64,000 nt of DNA from an uncultured Eubacteriales bacterium. Lineage in GTDB: Bacteria; Bacillota; Clostridia; Oscillospirales; Acutalibacteraceae. Positions 38,489 to 47,527 of this stretch are shown one piece after another; the first letter of the stretch is position 1, and the number at the start of each line of letters is the position of its first letter. The notes beneath the pieces were generated by a model. It was not told the DNA's origin. It ran no database searches and saw only the letters and a list, made by a program, of their open reading frames with translations. The stretch is from the NCBI GenBank assembly GCA_934561055.1, contig CAKTFN010000001.1:310001-374000 (forward strand), read 5' to 3'. A program made the translations under genes and the position numbers.

Positions 38489-40236
38489 TGGACAAAAAAA
38501 CACTAAAAAGCGTTCTTGTGCTGATTAAGCCGAACACGGGTTTTGTTGTTTTGAGCATTCTCTGCGCGATTTTGAGCGTTACGGCGGCGCTTCTTATTCC
38601 CGTCTGCACGGGTGACGCAATCGATTACATGATTGGTCAAAACAATGTTGTCTTTTCCGGTGTTCTTCAAAAAGTTATTACAATTGCCGTCATTGCGGCC
38701 GTTGCCGCACTTTCGCAGTATCTTATGTCGCTTTGCAACAACAAAACCACTTATTTTGTCTGCCGCGACCTTCGCGGAGAGCTTGGAAGAAAACTTCACT
38801 CACTGCCGATTTCATACATTGACTCCCATTCCTTCGGCGACCTTCTCAGCCGCATGATTTCGGACGTTGACACTTTTGCCGACGGACTTTTGATGGGCTT
38901 TACTCAGCTTTTCACCGGTGTTGTTACCATTGCGGCGATTCTTGTTATCATGTTCGTTTTGAACTGGAAAATTGCTCTTGCGGTTTTTATTCTTACTCCC
39001 CTTTCGATTTTTGTTTCAAAGTTCATCGCAACCAAAACGCATAAGTATTTTAAAAAACAAGCTTCAATCCGAGGTGACGAAACCGCTCTTATCAACGAGC
39101 TGATTGAAGGCCGGCAGGTTTTGAAAGTTTTCGGTGCCGAGGACAGAAGCCTTTCGGATTTTGACGAAATCAATGACAAGCTTCAAGACGCCGCACTCAA
39201 GGCAACGTTCTTTTCAAGCCTCACCAATCCGAGCACAAGACTTGTCAACAACATCGTTTATGCAATTGTGACTCTTATCGGAGCGGTTATGGTTGTTGCT
39301 TCCGGCGATCTTGCGGGCGGACTCACCGTCGGCGGCTTGAGCGTTTTTCTCAGTTACGCAAATCAGTACGCAAAGCCGTTCAACGAAATTTCCGGCGTTG
39401 TTACGGAATTTCAAAACGCTTTAACCTGCGCTCAACGAATTTTTGAGGTTCTTGAAGCAGAAGATCAGTCACCGGAGCCGAAAAATCCGCTCACTCCGCC
39501 GGTCAAGGGCGAAGTCGGTTTTGAAGGCGTTGCCTTCAGATATGTCAAAGAACGTCCTCTTATCGAAGGACTCAATCTCGACGTCAAAAGCGGTCAGTGC
39601 ATTGCAATTGTCGGCCCGACCGGTTGCGGAAAAACAACGCTTATCAATCTTCTCATGCGCTTTTACGACGTCAACAAAGGCGAAATCAAAGTTGACGGAG
39701 CGGATATCAGAAAAATGCGCCGGGGCGACCTTCGTTCAAGATACGGAATGGTTCTTCAGGACACCTGGCTTTGCCACGCAACCGTAAAGGAGAACATCGC
39801 ATACGGAAAACCCGACGCAACGGACGAAGAAATTATTGAAGCCGCAAAAAAGGCACACGCACATTCTTTCATCAAAAGACTTCCGCAGGGGTATGACACA
39901 ATCATTTCCGGTGAAGGAGGAAATCTTTCCGCCGGTCAAAGGCAGCTTTTATGCATAGCACGAGCGATGCTTTGCTATCCCCCGATGCTGATTCTTGACG
40001 AGGCAACTTCTTCGATCGACACAAGAACCGAACTGAAAATTCAAGCCGCATTCGACAAAATGATGGAAGGAAGAACAAGTTTCATTGTTGCCCACCGCCT
40101 TTCAACAATCAAAAAGGCAGACCTCATTCTTGTTATGAAAGACGGAAAAATCATCGAAAAAGGAAACCACGAAGAACTTCTTCAAAAAGGCGGCTTTTAC
40201 AAAAAGCTTTATGAAAGCCAGTTTGCAAAAGTTTAA
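38485..40236 (+). CDS. ABC exporter half-transporter with consensus site (subunit 2)
   Basis: A 583-residue partner of the previous protein. Six-helix membrane domain, then a full nucleotide-binding domain: Walker A GPTGCGKTT (about residues 372-380), Q-loop MVLQDTWL, signature LSAGQRQLLCIARAM and Walker B LILDEATSSID with the catalytic Glu present, plus the switch VAHRLSTI. The pairing of an LDDS subunit and an LDEATSS subunit, with overlapping genes, identifies a heterodimeric exporter. Linked to the YgjP gene upstream; no regulator adjacent. The signature is LSAGQ rather than LSGGQ, a known variant. Confidence 0.95.
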   Translation: MMDKKTLKSVLVLIKPNTGFVVLSILCAILSVTAALLIPVCTGDAIDYMIGQNNVVFSGVLQKVITIAVIAAVAALSQYLMSLCNNKTTYFVCRDLRGELGRKLHSLPISYIDSHSFGDLLSRMISDVDTFADGLLMGFTQLFTGVVTIAAILVIMFVLNWKIALAVFILTPLSIFVSKFIATKTHKYFKKQASIRGDETALINELIEGRQVLKVFGAEDRSLSDFDEINDKLQDAALKATFFSSLTNPSTRLVNNIVYAIVTLIGAVMVVASGDLAGGLTVGGLSVFLSYANQYAKPFNEISGVVTEFQNALTCAQRIFEVLEAEDQSPEPKNPLTPPVKGEVGFEGVAFRYVKERPLIEGLNLDVKSGQCIAIVGPTGCGKTTLINLLMRFYDVNKGEIKVDGADIRKMRRGDLRSRYGMVLQDTWLCHATVKENIAYGKPDATDEEIIEAAKKAHAHSFIKRLPQGYDTIISGEGGNLSAGQRQLLCIARAMLCYPPMLILDEATSSIDTRTELKIQAAFDKMMEGRTSFIVAHRLSTIKKADLILVMKDGKIIEKGNHEELLQKGGFYKKLYESQFAKV

Positions 40237-40257
40237 GCGAATATTTACAAAAAGATG

Positions 40258-40286
40258 TTTACTAAACGCTCCTTTTGCAATATAAT
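40258..40286 (+). promoter_or_regulatory. Promoter of murC
   Basis: TTTACT (40258-40263), 17-nt spacer, TATAAT (40281-40286), about 55 nt before the ATG. Confidence 0.78.
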
Positions 40287-40340
40287 GGTTAAAACGGATC
40301 TTTAAAACACAAACACTCTTTTTTAATTGAAGGTGAAATT

Positions 40341-41720
40341 ATGACTTACGAAATTGACGAACTTCTCAAAAAAGTCAAAAAAATACATTTTATCGGAATC
40401 GGCGGCTCGGGAATGTGCCCTCTCGCTGAAATTCTTCTTTCATGGGGATACGAAATTACCGGTTCGGACAACAATCCGGGCGACAACATTGACAAACTTC
40501 GCTCCCTCGGCGTAAAAATTACGATGGGACAAAAGGCGGAAAACATCAAAGGCGCCGAAATGATTGTTTATACCGCCGCCCTTCTTTCGGACAATCCGGA
40601 GCTTTGCGCCGCAGAGGAAAGTTCGATTCCGACCTTTGAACGTTCAAAACTTTTCGGCGCAATCACAAGAAGGTTTTCAAACTGCATCGGTGTTTGCGGA
40701 ACGCACGGAAAAACAACCGTAACTTCAATGCTCACCCAGGTTCTTATTATGGCCGGCAAAGATCCGACGGCTGTGATCGGCGGAAAGCTTCCTCTCATTG
40801 ACAGCCACGGAAGAAGCGGAAAAAGCGAAACAATGGTCTGTGAGGCTTGCGAATTCGTTGACACCTTCCTTGACCTTTCGCCCGACGTTGCGGTTATTCT
40901 CAACATTGACGAGGATCATCTTGACTACTTCAAAACGCTCGACAACATTATCAGATCTTTCCATAAGTTTTCGCTTCTGACAACGCACACACTTATTTAT
41001 AACGGCGACGACGAAAACACGCTCAAGGCCGTCAAGGGAATCGAAAAAAAGAAAATTACCTTCGGTTTTACCGATAAAAATGATTATTACGCCGAAAACA
41101 TTACATACAACCGAGGTGCTTTTCCCGAGTTTGACGTAATGAGCAAGGGCGAAAAAATCATTCGTCTCAAGTTGAACATTCCCGGAACCCACAACGTTCT
41201 CAATGCGCTCGCCGCCTTTGCCGCCGCAGTGAACGCAGGCGTAAGCTTTGAGGACTGCAAAAAGGGAATTGAATCTTTTTCCGGTGCGGGAAGAAGATTT
41301 GAAATTCTCGGCGAATTTGACGGAATTACAATTGCTGACGATTACGCCCACCATCCGCACGAGCTTGAAGCAACGCTTACCGCGGCAATGAAAATGGGAT
41401 ACAACAACGTTTGGGCGGTCTTTCAGCCGTTTACCTACTCAAGAACGGCAATTTTGCTCGACGATTTTGCCCGTGTTCTTCAAATTCCGGACCGTTGCGT
41501 AATGACCGAAATCATGGGTTCAAGAGAGGTCAACACATACAACATCTATACAAAAGACCTTGCCGCAAAAATTCCGGGCAGCGTTTGGTTCAACACTTTT
41601 GAAGAAGTTTCAAAATATGTCACCGACAATGCACAAAAAGGCGACCTTATCATTACGCTCGGCTGCGGAGATATCTACAAAGCCGCAAGAATCATGGAAA
41701 AAATTCTTAAAGAAAAATAA
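40341..41720 (+). CDS. murC: UDP-N-acetylmuramate--L-alanine ligase
   Basis: Cytoplasmic peptidoglycan enzyme adding L-Ala to UDP-MurNAc at the cost of ATP. 459 residues, typical. N-terminal UDP-binding loop HFIGIGGSGMCPLAEILLSWGYEITGSD, ATP loop GVCGTHGKTTVTSML (about residues 119-133), central EACEFVDTFLDL and NIDEDHLDYF, and the C-terminal DDYAHHPHE which discriminates MurC from MurD/E/F. AAGGTG precedes the ATG. It is monocistronic with its own promoter rather than in a dcw cluster. Certain. Confidence 0.97.
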   Translation: MTYEIDELLKKVKKIHFIGIGGSGMCPLAEILLSWGYEITGSDNNPGDNIDKLRSLGVKITMGQKAENIKGAEMIVYTAALLSDNPELCAAEESSIPTFERSKLFGAITRRFSNCIGVCGTHGKTTVTSMLTQVLIMAGKDPTAVIGGKLPLIDSHGRSGKSETMVCEACEFVDTFLDLSPDVAVILNIDEDHLDYFKTLDNIIRSFHKFSLLTTHTLIYNGDDENTLKAVKGIEKKKITFGFTDKNDYYAENITYNRGAFPEFDVMSKGEKIIRLKLNIPGTHNVLNALAAFAAAVNAGVSFEDCKKGIESFSGAGRRFEILGEFDGITIADDYAHHPHELEATLTAAMKMGYNNVWAVFQPFTYSRTAILLDDFARVLQIPDRCVMTEIMGSREVNTYNIYTKDLAAKIPGSVWFNTFEEVSKYVTDNAQKGDLIITLGCGDIYKAARIMEKILKEK

Positions 41721-41729
41721 TTCGATTGG

Positions 41730-41766
41730 AAAAAATTGCCGTGCATTGCTTTTCGATGCACGGCAA
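41730..41766 (-). terminator. Strong hairpin with T-run on the minus strand
   Basis: TTGCCGTGCAT / ATGCACGGCAA (11 bp) with a 9-nt loop. On the minus strand it is followed by six T; on plus there is no T-run after it. It therefore terminates something read leftwards through 41960-41767, although no gene is annotated there. It also lies 16 nt past the murC stop and could end that mRNA weakly. Confidence 0.7.
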
Positions 41767-41960
41767 TAATATTATCAGCGGAAAGCTTTTATATGCGTTT
41801 GCGGCTTCCCGCACCTCTGAATATTGCGGGGAAGCCCGGCATATTCGGAAACTTTCAGATAGAGAGCCGTCAGGCTCGAAAAACGTCTTATGAACACGGT
41901 TTTTTCAAAAGAAAAGGCAAGAGTTCATCGGGCGTTAAACGCCGCAGATTTGAGCGGCAA
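41767..41960. ncRNA. Structured intergenic segment, possible small RNA
   Basis: Between two terminator hairpins lies a stretch without an ORF but with several stems: GGCTTCC-CGCA / TGCG-GGGAAGCC, GAGCC / GGCTC, ATGAAC / GTTCAT enclosing TTTTC/GAAAA, and outer GCGTTT / AAACGC. It matches no RNA family I recognise (not tmRNA, RNase P or SRP). A 6S-like RNA is possible. Strand is uncertain; the minus-strand terminator at 41766-41730 favours minus. Confidence 0.35.
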
Positions 41961-41997
41961 AAAAACCGCCCGGTGAAAATTCACCTGAGCGGTTTTT
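41959..41997. terminator. Bidirectional terminator next to the ketopantoate reductase gene
   Basis: AAACCGC / GCGGTTT with inner GGTG/CACC. T-runs occur on both strands (seven T on minus, five on plus). It ends the minus-strand panE-like gene, whose stop is at 42002. Confidence 0.82.
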
Positions 41998-42001
41998 ACT
42001 T

Positions 42002-43018
42002 TTACTTTGAAAGTTCCGAGAACAGCTTTACGTTTTCAAAAGAAGGTTTTTGCTTTCCGGCCTCGATTCCGTGAATAATTTCGCAAACCTTATCATTATA
42101 CGGAGTTTTCACTCCGTATTTTTTTCCGTAAGCGCAAACGACACCGTTGATTGCATCAACTTCACACTTTCTTCCCTTTTCAAGATCCTGAAGCATACTC
42201 GCTTTGAGAGCGGCATGTTTTTTGATACAAATCGGAATAAGAATAAAAGCGAGCTTTTTCTTTAAAGAATTGCTGTAATCAAGGAGCTTTACAATATCCT
42301 TTCCCTGAACGGGTTCGATTTTTATTCCTGCGGCCGAAGCAACGTCAATACATTCCTTAATGATGTTCTGACAGCAGACACGGGAATCCTTTCTGTTCGC
42401 CGCCTCACCGAAAGTTCCGCCCGTCACGGCAGACATTCCGCTGAAAGCCGCATTAATAAGGAGCTTTGACCAACGAACCCCCATAAAGTTTTCTTCAATC
42501 TCAACCGGACACATTTTTTCAAGGAGCGATTTTACATACATAAGCTTTTCATCCTTCTTGCCGTTCATTCGGCCGAGACCGAAGCTCATGCTGTCCGGTT
42601 CGCTCGTAAGTTCGGAAACACCGTGGCCGTGAAGCGTTGCTCCCCATGCAACCGTACAACCCATTGTTCTTTCCTCTCCGACAACTTCGGAAACCGAAAG
42701 TTCCGGAAGCCCGTTCTGCATTGTGCAAACAATGCAATCATCGGTCATATTCTTCTTGAGGTTTTCAAGAATATTTTTATTGTCAAGCTGCTTCGTAAGA
42801 AGAATTATAAGCTCATATTTTTCCGTCATTTGATCGGGAGTCAATGCATGAACAGGAACGGTCATGTTCACTTTTCCGATGATTTTTGCGCCGTCACGGT
42901 TAAGCGCATCAACGTGTTCCTTATTCCTTGTGATAAGATCAACGTCAACGCCGGCTTTTGAAAGATAAGCGCCAAGGACGGTTCCGAGTGAACCGGCGCC
43001 AAAAATTGCAGTTTTCAT
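42002..43018 (-). CDS. Ketopantoate reductase (PanE/ApbA family)
   Basis: A 338-residue NADPH-dependent reductase-like protein. N-terminal Rossmann loop FGAGSLGTVLGAYLSKAG (about residues 4-21), the TKQLDN segment after the nucleotide domain (Lys in T-K, catalytic-site region), MQNGLPEL, and the central KLLINAAFSGMSAVTGG helix, which contains the conserved K-x-x-x-N of ketopantoate reductases. The C-terminal part holds the KxxxxxMLQDLEKGRKCEVDAINGVV motif typical of the family. Family members include PanE of CoA synthesis and related 2-oxoacid reductases; no panB, panC or panD lies nearby. So the exact substrate is open. Confidence 0.9.
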   Translation of the reverse strand: MKTAIFGAGSLGTVLGAYLSKAGVDVDLITRNKEHVDALNRDGAKIIGKVNMTVPVHALTPDQMTEKYELIILLTKQLDNKNILENLKKNMTDDCIVCTMQNGLPELSVSEVVGEERTMGCTVAWGATLHGHGVSELTSEPDSMSFGLGRMNGKKDEKLMYVKSLLEKMCPVEIEENFMGVRWSKLLINAAFSGMSAVTGGTFGEAANRKDSRVCCQNIIKECIDVASAAGIKIEPVQGKDIVKLLDYSNSLKKKLAFILIPICIKKHAALKASMLQDLEKGRKCEVDAINGVVCAYGKKYGVKTPYNDKVCEIIHGIEAGKQKPSFENVKLFSELSK

Positions 43019-43033
43019 AATATTCCCTCTTTT

Positions 43034-43071
43034 ATAAAATTTGTCCCCCTTGAAAAAGCCAAGAGGGACAA
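43034..43071 (-). terminator. Weak terminator after tsf
   Basis: On the minus strand TTGTCCCTCTTG / CAAGGGGGACAA (12 bp, one mismatch) is followed by the imperfect T-tract ATTTTATAA, just before the panE-like RBS. Read-through is likely. Confidence 0.5.
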
Positions 43072-43089
43072 CAAATTAGCAAAGTTCAA

Positions 43090-44016
43090 TTATTTAATCA
43101 TGCTTGCGATTTCAGCAGCAAAATCTTCGCTCTTCTTTTCGATTCCTTCGCCCTTTTCAAAGCGAACAAAACCTGTTACCTTAATGTCTGCGCCGAGAGC
43201 CTTGGCAACGGAATCAACATAGCCCTTAACGTTTCCTTCAAAGAGATCCGAACGAACGAATTCCTGGCAAAGGAGGCAGTTTTCTTTGTAATACTTTCCG
43301 ATCTTGCCTTCAACGATCTTGTGAAGAACAGCTTCCGGCTTATTTGCCATCTTCGGGTCTTCCTTCATCTGAGCAACAAGAATGTTCTTTTCCTTTTCAA
43401 GAACTTCGGCGGGAACCGAAGCTTCGTCAAGGTATGACGGGTTCATAGCCGCAACCTGCATTGCAACGTTTTTGCCCATTGCGTCGAATTCCGGCTTTGC
43501 TGCGGTTGCGTCGTCAACATCGAACGAAACCATTACTCCGACCGTTCCGCCTGCATGGATATAAGTTGCAACGTGGCCTTCGGCACGCTCAAAACGACGA
43601 ACCTTCATGTTCTCGCGAAGAGCAAGGAAAACTTCCTGAACTGCTTCTTCAACGGTTCCTTCACCGTCCGAAATTTCGGTCTTGAGAAGAGCGTCAAGGT
43701 CAGCCGGGTTCTTTTCAACAACAGTCTTAACAACCTTCTTTGCAAGATTGGTGAACGGTTCACCCTTTGCAACGAAGTCGGTTTCGCAGTTAATTTCAAC
43801 GAGCGCACCGCTCTTTCCGTTGCTGTATGCGGCAACAACGCCTTCTGCGGCAACTCTTGTTGATTTCTTAGCCGCGGAAGCGAGTCCTTTTTCTCTGAGA
43901 ATGTCAACAGCCTTGTCCATGTCGCCTTCGGCTTCGACAAGAGCCTTTTTGCAGTCCATCATTCCGACGCCGGTTTTTTCGCGGAGAGTCTGAACGTCTT
44001 TTGCAGTGAATGCCAT
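43090..44016 (-). CDS. tsf: Translation elongation factor Ts
   Basis: Guanine nucleotide exchange factor for EF-Tu. 308 residues. The N-terminal UBA-like domain KDVQTLREKTGVGMMDCKKALVEAEGDMDKAVDILREKG is diagnostic, and the TDFVAKGEPF motif (about residues 79-88) is the Tu-contacting core signature. Second half contains the coiled-coil/dimerisation subdomain. AGGAGG precedes the ATG. It follows rpsB with a 90-bp gap that contains a terminator-like hairpin, giving an rpsB-tsf operon. Standard gene. Confidence 0.98.
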   Translation of the reverse strand: MAFTAKDVQTLREKTGVGMMDCKKALVEAEGDMDKAVDILREKGLASAAKKSTRVAAEGVVAAYSNGKSGALVEINCETDFVAKGEPFTNLAKKVVKTVVEKNPADLDALLKTEISDGEGTVEEAVQEVFLALRENMKVRRFERAEGHVATYIHAGGTVGVMVSFDVDDATAAKPEFDAMGKNVAMQVAAMNPSYLDEASVPAEVLEKEKNILVAQMKEDPKMANKPEAVLHKIVEGKIGKYYKENCLLCQEFVRSDLFEGNVKGYVDSVAKALGADIKVTGFVRFEKGEGIEKKSEDFAAEIASMIK

Positions 44017-44044
44017 AATATTATTCCTCCTAAGTTATATTCTT

Positions 44045-44081
44045 GAAAAAAGCCCGTAAGATAAAAGACAAATTACGGGCT
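44045..44081 (-). terminator. Intra-operon terminator/attenuator between rpsB and tsf
   Basis: On the minus strand AGCCCGTAA / TTACGGGCT (9 bp, 13-nt loop) followed by TTTTTTC. Being within rpsB-tsf it presumably lowers tsf relative to rpsB. Confidence 0.8.
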
Positions 44082-44105
44082 GAAAGTTATTGATTTGAGA
44101 AGTGC

Positions 44106-44837
44106 TTATTCGGCAGCTTCTTCAGCAGCGGCTTCTTCGGCGGGAGTGTTGGCTTCACCCTGTCTGCCTTCGATGATTGCGTCAGCCATTGCGCCTGCGA
44201 TAAGTCTTACGGCACGGATTGCGTCATCATTGCCGGGAATTACATAATCAACTTCGTCGGGATCGCAGTTTGTGTCAACGATTGCAACGATGGGGATTCC
44301 GAGCTTATGAGCTTCGGCAACGGCAATTCTTTCCTTGCGCGGGTCAACGATGAAGATTGCGGCCGGCTGACCCTTCATCTTTGTGATTCCGCCCATGAAC
44401 TTTTCGAGCTTTTCGATTTCAAGGTTGAGCTTGATTACTTCCTTCTTCGGAAGAAGAGCGAAGGTTCCGTTCTGCTCCATGTCCTTGAGCTGAGCGAGTC
44501 TCTTGATTCTCTTCTGGATGGTGTTGAAGTTTGTGAGCATACCGCCGAGCCAACGTGCGTTAACGTACGGCATTCCGCAGCGAACAGCTTCTTCACGGAT
44601 TGAATCCATAGCCTGCTTCTTTGTTCCTACGAAAAGAACTTCTCCGCCGTTTTCGGAAACTTCACGAATGAAGGAGTAAGCTTCTTCAAGCTTCTTAACC
44701 GTCTTCTGAAGGTCGATGATGTAAATTCCGTTTCTTTCGGTGAAAATGTACTCGGACATTTTCGGGTTCCATCTTCTTGTCTGATGTCCGAAGTGAACAC
44801 CGGCTTCAAGAAGCTGTTTCATTGATACTACTGACAT
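44106..44837 (-). CDS. rpsB: 30S ribosomal protein S2
   Basis: Small-subunit protein S2, 243 residues from the ATG at 44837, which has GGAGG 8 nt upstream; the longer frame reaching 44915 runs through the leader and is rejected. Family motifs: LLEAGVHFGHQTRRWNPKM, NGIYIIDLQKTVKKL, NARWLGGMLTNFNTI, IVDPRKERIAVAEAHKLGIPIVAIVDTNCDP and VIPGNDDAIRAVRLI. The acidic Ala/Glu-rich C-terminal tail is usual for Clostridia. A consensus promoter lies about 110 nt before the start; the leader between could carry S2 autoregulation, though I did not resolve a structure. Confidence 0.98.
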   Translation of the reverse strand: MSVVSMKQLLEAGVHFGHQTRRWNPKMSEYIFTERNGIYIIDLQKTVKKLEEAYSFIREVSENGGEVLFVGTKKQAMDSIREEAVRCGMPYVNARWLGGMLTNFNTIQKRIKRLAQLKDMEQNGTFALLPKKEVIKLNLEIEKLEKFMGGITKMKGQPAAIFIVDPRKERIAVAEAHKLGIPIVAIVDTNCDPDEVDYVIPGNDDAIRAVRLIAGAMADAIIEGRQGEANTPAEEAAAEEAAE

Positions 44838-44945
44838 TGATGTGTCCTCCTGAAAATTAGTTTTAACCACCGCAAAGTTCCAAAAAAGTCTGCCACACTT
44901 TCGTGAACAAGGCATACTGATCCCTCTGCGTGCGTTATCTTGGGT

Positions 44946-44975
44946 ATTATATCACAGTGAAAAAAGAAAAGTCAA
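44946..44975 (-). promoter_or_regulatory. Promoter of rpsB-tsf
   Basis: On the minus strand TTGACT (44975-44970), 18-nt spacer, TATAAT (44951-44946). The transcript leader to the rpsB ATG is about 100 nt. Confidence 0.85.
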
Positions 44976-45009
44976 GGCGTTTTCACTGATTTTTTCAAGT
45001 TTTTCGGCC

Positions 45010-45675
45010 TCATTCAAAAGCTTTCATGTCTTTGTCGAAAAGCTGCTTTCTTTTTATTATATAATAGTCGTCTTCGTTTTTGCCTTTGATGATTTCATCG
45101 GCAAGAAGAGAGGGGTTAATGTTCGTTGTGCTTCCCGCCGGAAGAACGAGAGACAAAACCGGAACGCCGCTTCTTTCTTTGATTTCATACGATTTGACGT
45201 GCGGCAAAAGATCAATGTCCTTATAAACTTTTTTATGACCTTTTTTTCCGAGTTTTTGAACGATCAGTTCTTTTCCGGAAAGCATTGTTTTAATCCGCTC
45301 TTCAATTTGCTCTGCGCTTTCGGCGGTATAAAAAGCAATGTCGAAAGAAGCGAAAGAAATGAACTTCGGATCAAGTCTCGGTTCGGTAACGCAGGTTACG
45401 GTAATTCCGTCCGGCATTACACCCGAAAGTGCCGACATGACTTCACGGTTTGTGATTTCGCCTTCAACACGGATATCCATCGCATCGTTTTCGCTTTCCA
45501 TTCCGAGCGAAAGCGGAAGAACGAATGTCATATACGGGTGCGGATTGAACCCTTCGGTATACCAAAGCGGAATTTTTGAACGGCGGATTGCACGGGTCAT
45601 TGTCCTCATGAGGTCAAGATGTGAAATATATCGCACGTCTCCTTTTTTCTCAAACCATATTCTTACGCATCGCAT
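45010..45675 (-). CDS. DUF2344 / TIGR03936 radical SAM-linked protein
   Basis: A 221-residue protein of the family that accompanies TIGR03960 radical SAM proteins across Clostridia. N-terminal RIWFEKKGDVRYISHLDLMRTMTRAIRRSKIPLWYTEGFNPHPYMTF matches the family start (F-K-K-G-x-x-R-F/Y-I-S-H-L-D plus G-F-N-P-H-P). Its function is unknown; the tight linkage suggests it works on the same substrate, perhaps an RNA or ribosomal target, as neighbours in other genomes are rng and rplU. It overlaps the upstream gene by 26 bp; the second ATG after GGAGG (45675) is used. In some genomes the two are fused. Confidence 0.93.
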   Translation of the reverse strand: MRCVRIWFEKKGDVRYISHLDLMRTMTRAIRRSKIPLWYTEGFNPHPYMTFVLPLSLGMESENDAMDIRVEGEITNREVMSALSGVMPDGITVTCVTEPRLDPKFISFASFDIAFYTAESAEQIEERIKTMLSGKELIVQKLGKKGHKKVYKDIDLLPHVKSYEIKERSGVPVLSLVLPAGSTTNINPSLLADEIIKGKNEDDYYIIKRKQLFDKDMKAFE

Positions 45676-47506
45676 CGCATTTTCCTCCGTTAAGTTTATT
45701 CGCTCCGCAGCCGGCGCATTTGATTCTGCAATGCGGCGTTGTTACGCTTTCGTGAGCCTTTTTGTTTTCATTGATAAGAAACTCTTTTCTGATTCCGTAA
45801 TCAAGATGATCCCACGGAAGAATTTCTTCAAATTCACGCTTTCTCGAAGTATAAAACAGAGGATCGATTCCGCATTTTTCAAACGCTTCCATCCAAACGT
45901 CAAACTTAAAGCTGTCATCCCAGCCGTCAAACTTGCAGCCGTGTTCCCACGCATAAAGAATAACTTTTGAAAGTTTTCTGTCTCCCCTTGCAAAAACTCC
46001 TTCAAGAAAACTGATGTCGACCTTATGATAGCTTACGTTCACTTTTCTTGTTTTTACGCAAGAAAGAAGGTGTGCCTGCTTTTCGAGAAGCATTTCTCTT
46101 GTGTCCTGCGGTTCCCACTGAAACGGGGTGAACGGCTTCGGAACAAAAGAGGCAACGCTGATTGAAACCTGAACGCCCTTGCCTTTCGGCTTGTTGGGAT
46201 TTCTGTAAAACTCATCGACAACCTTTTGTGCGAGGTCGGCAATTCCGGCAACATCGTCAAACGTTTCCGTCGGAAGGCCAAGCATGAAATAAAGCTTAAC
46301 CGCCGTCCAGCCGCCCTCGAACGCTTTTCTTGAAGTTCTCAAGACCTCGTCTTCGGTAACGTTTTTGTTGATTGCGTCGCGAAGGCGCTGTGTTCCCGCT
46401 TCCGGAGCGAAGGTAAGTCCGCTGCGCCTTACTTTATTGAGCTTTTCCATAAGCTCGTCCGAAAAATTGTCAACACGAAGCGACGGAAGCGCAATGTTTA
46501 TTTTTTCCGGTATCGTCCACGAAAGAAGCTTATCGAGAAGCGGTTCAAGCCGGGTATAATCGCTTGTGCTGAGCGACGAAAGCGAAATTTCGTCGTAACC
46601 CGTCACGTCGCAAAGGCCTCGACACTGGTCGTTGATTGTTTCCGGCGACTTTTCGCGGATCGGACGATAGATAAAACCGGCCTGACAAAAACGGCAGCCG
46701 CGGATACAGCCGCGCAGTATTTCATGAACAACCCGGTCATGAACAACGTCGATATACGGAACAACAAACTTTTCCGGATATTTGACATTGTCAAAATCGG
46801 AAACCACCTGCTTTGTGACCTTTTGCGGTGCGCCGTCCTTCGGAACAACGGCTTTGACTGTTTTGTCTTCGTTATACTCGATTTCATAAAGCGACGGAAC
46901 ATAAAAACCGTCAAGTTTTGCGGCCAGACGAAGGAATTCCTCTTTTGTGCTTCCTTTCTTTTTGCATTCTTTCAAAAGTTCAAAAAGCGGTTCATACATT
47001 TCTTCGCCCTCACCGAGCGAAAAAATGTCGAAAAATTCCGCCATCGGTTCAGGATTGCAGGCACACGGACCTCCGCCGACAACAATCGGAGTCAGCGAAT
47101 GCCTGTCCGCCGCTTTGACGGGAAGACCGGCAAGGTCAAGCATATTAAGAACATTGGAATAAGAAAGTTCATACATAAGCGTGAAGCCGATAAGATCAAA
47201 GTCTTTAATCGGGTCGCCGCTTTCAAGACCGTAAAGAGGAATCTTATGCTTTCTCATTTCGGCTTCCATGTCATGCCACGGCGCAAAAACACGTTCACAC
47301 CAAATGTCATCATGATCATTGGCAATTGAATAAAGAATTTTCATTCCGAGGTGCGACATTCCGATTTCGTAGCTGTCCGGAAAGCAGAAAGCATAACGAA
47401 GATTGACTTTTGACTTATCTTTGATTACGGAATTGAGTTCGCCGCCGATATACCGACCCGGCTTTTGAACAAGCGGAAGAATTTTTTCAACTTCTTTGTT
47501 TATCAT
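45650..47506 (-). CDS. TIGR03960 family B12-binding-type radical SAM protein
   Basis: A 618-residue radical SAM enzyme with an N-terminal region resembling a cobalamin-binding fold (SYEIGMSHLGMKILYSIAND, then GFTLMYELSYSNVLNML). The SAM cluster motif is CIRGCRFCQAGF (Cys-x3-Cys-x2-Cys, about residues 268-275), followed by RPIREKSPETI. Family substrate unknown. The C-terminal extension holds cysteines (HCRIKCAGCGANKLNGGKC), presumably a metal or Fe-S site. Lies 21 bp downstream of the spoIVFB-like gene and overlaps the DUF2344 gene. The arrangement M23-M50-TIGR03960-DUF2344 is standard in Clostridia. Confidence 0.94.
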   Translation of the reverse strand: MINKEVEKILPLVQKPGRYIGGELNSVIKDKSKVNLRYAFCFPDSYEIGMSHLGMKILYSIANDHDDIWCERVFAPWHDMEAEMRKHKIPLYGLESGDPIKDFDLIGFTLMYELSYSNVLNMLDLAGLPVKAADRHSLTPIVVGGGPCACNPEPMAEFFDIFSLGEGEEMYEPLFELLKECKKKGSTKEEFLRLAAKLDGFYVPSLYEIEYNEDKTVKAVVPKDGAPQKVTKQVVSDFDNVKYPEKFVVPYIDVVHDRVVHEILRGCIRGCRFCQAGFIYRPIREKSPETINDQCRGLCDVTGYDEISLSSLSTSDYTRLEPLLDKLLSWTIPEKINIALPSLRVDNFSDELMEKLNKVRRSGLTFAPEAGTQRLRDAINKNVTEDEVLRTSRKAFEGGWTAVKLYFMLGLPTETFDDVAGIADLAQKVVDEFYRNPNKPKGKGVQVSISVASFVPKPFTPFQWEPQDTREMLLEKQAHLLSCVKTRKVNVSYHKVDISFLEGVFARGDRKLSKVILYAWEHGCKFDGWDDSFKFDVWMEAFEKCGIDPLFYTSRKREFEEILPWDHLDYGIRKEFLINENKKAHESVTTPHCRIKCAGCGANKLNGGKCDAMRKNMV

Positions 47507-47527
47507 TTAAATTTCTCCGTTCTTTTA

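Noticed and set aside
44838..44915. 26-codon N-terminal extension of ribosomal protein S2
   Set aside because: It reads through the leader. The ATG at 44837 has GGAGG at 8 nt and matches the S2 family start.
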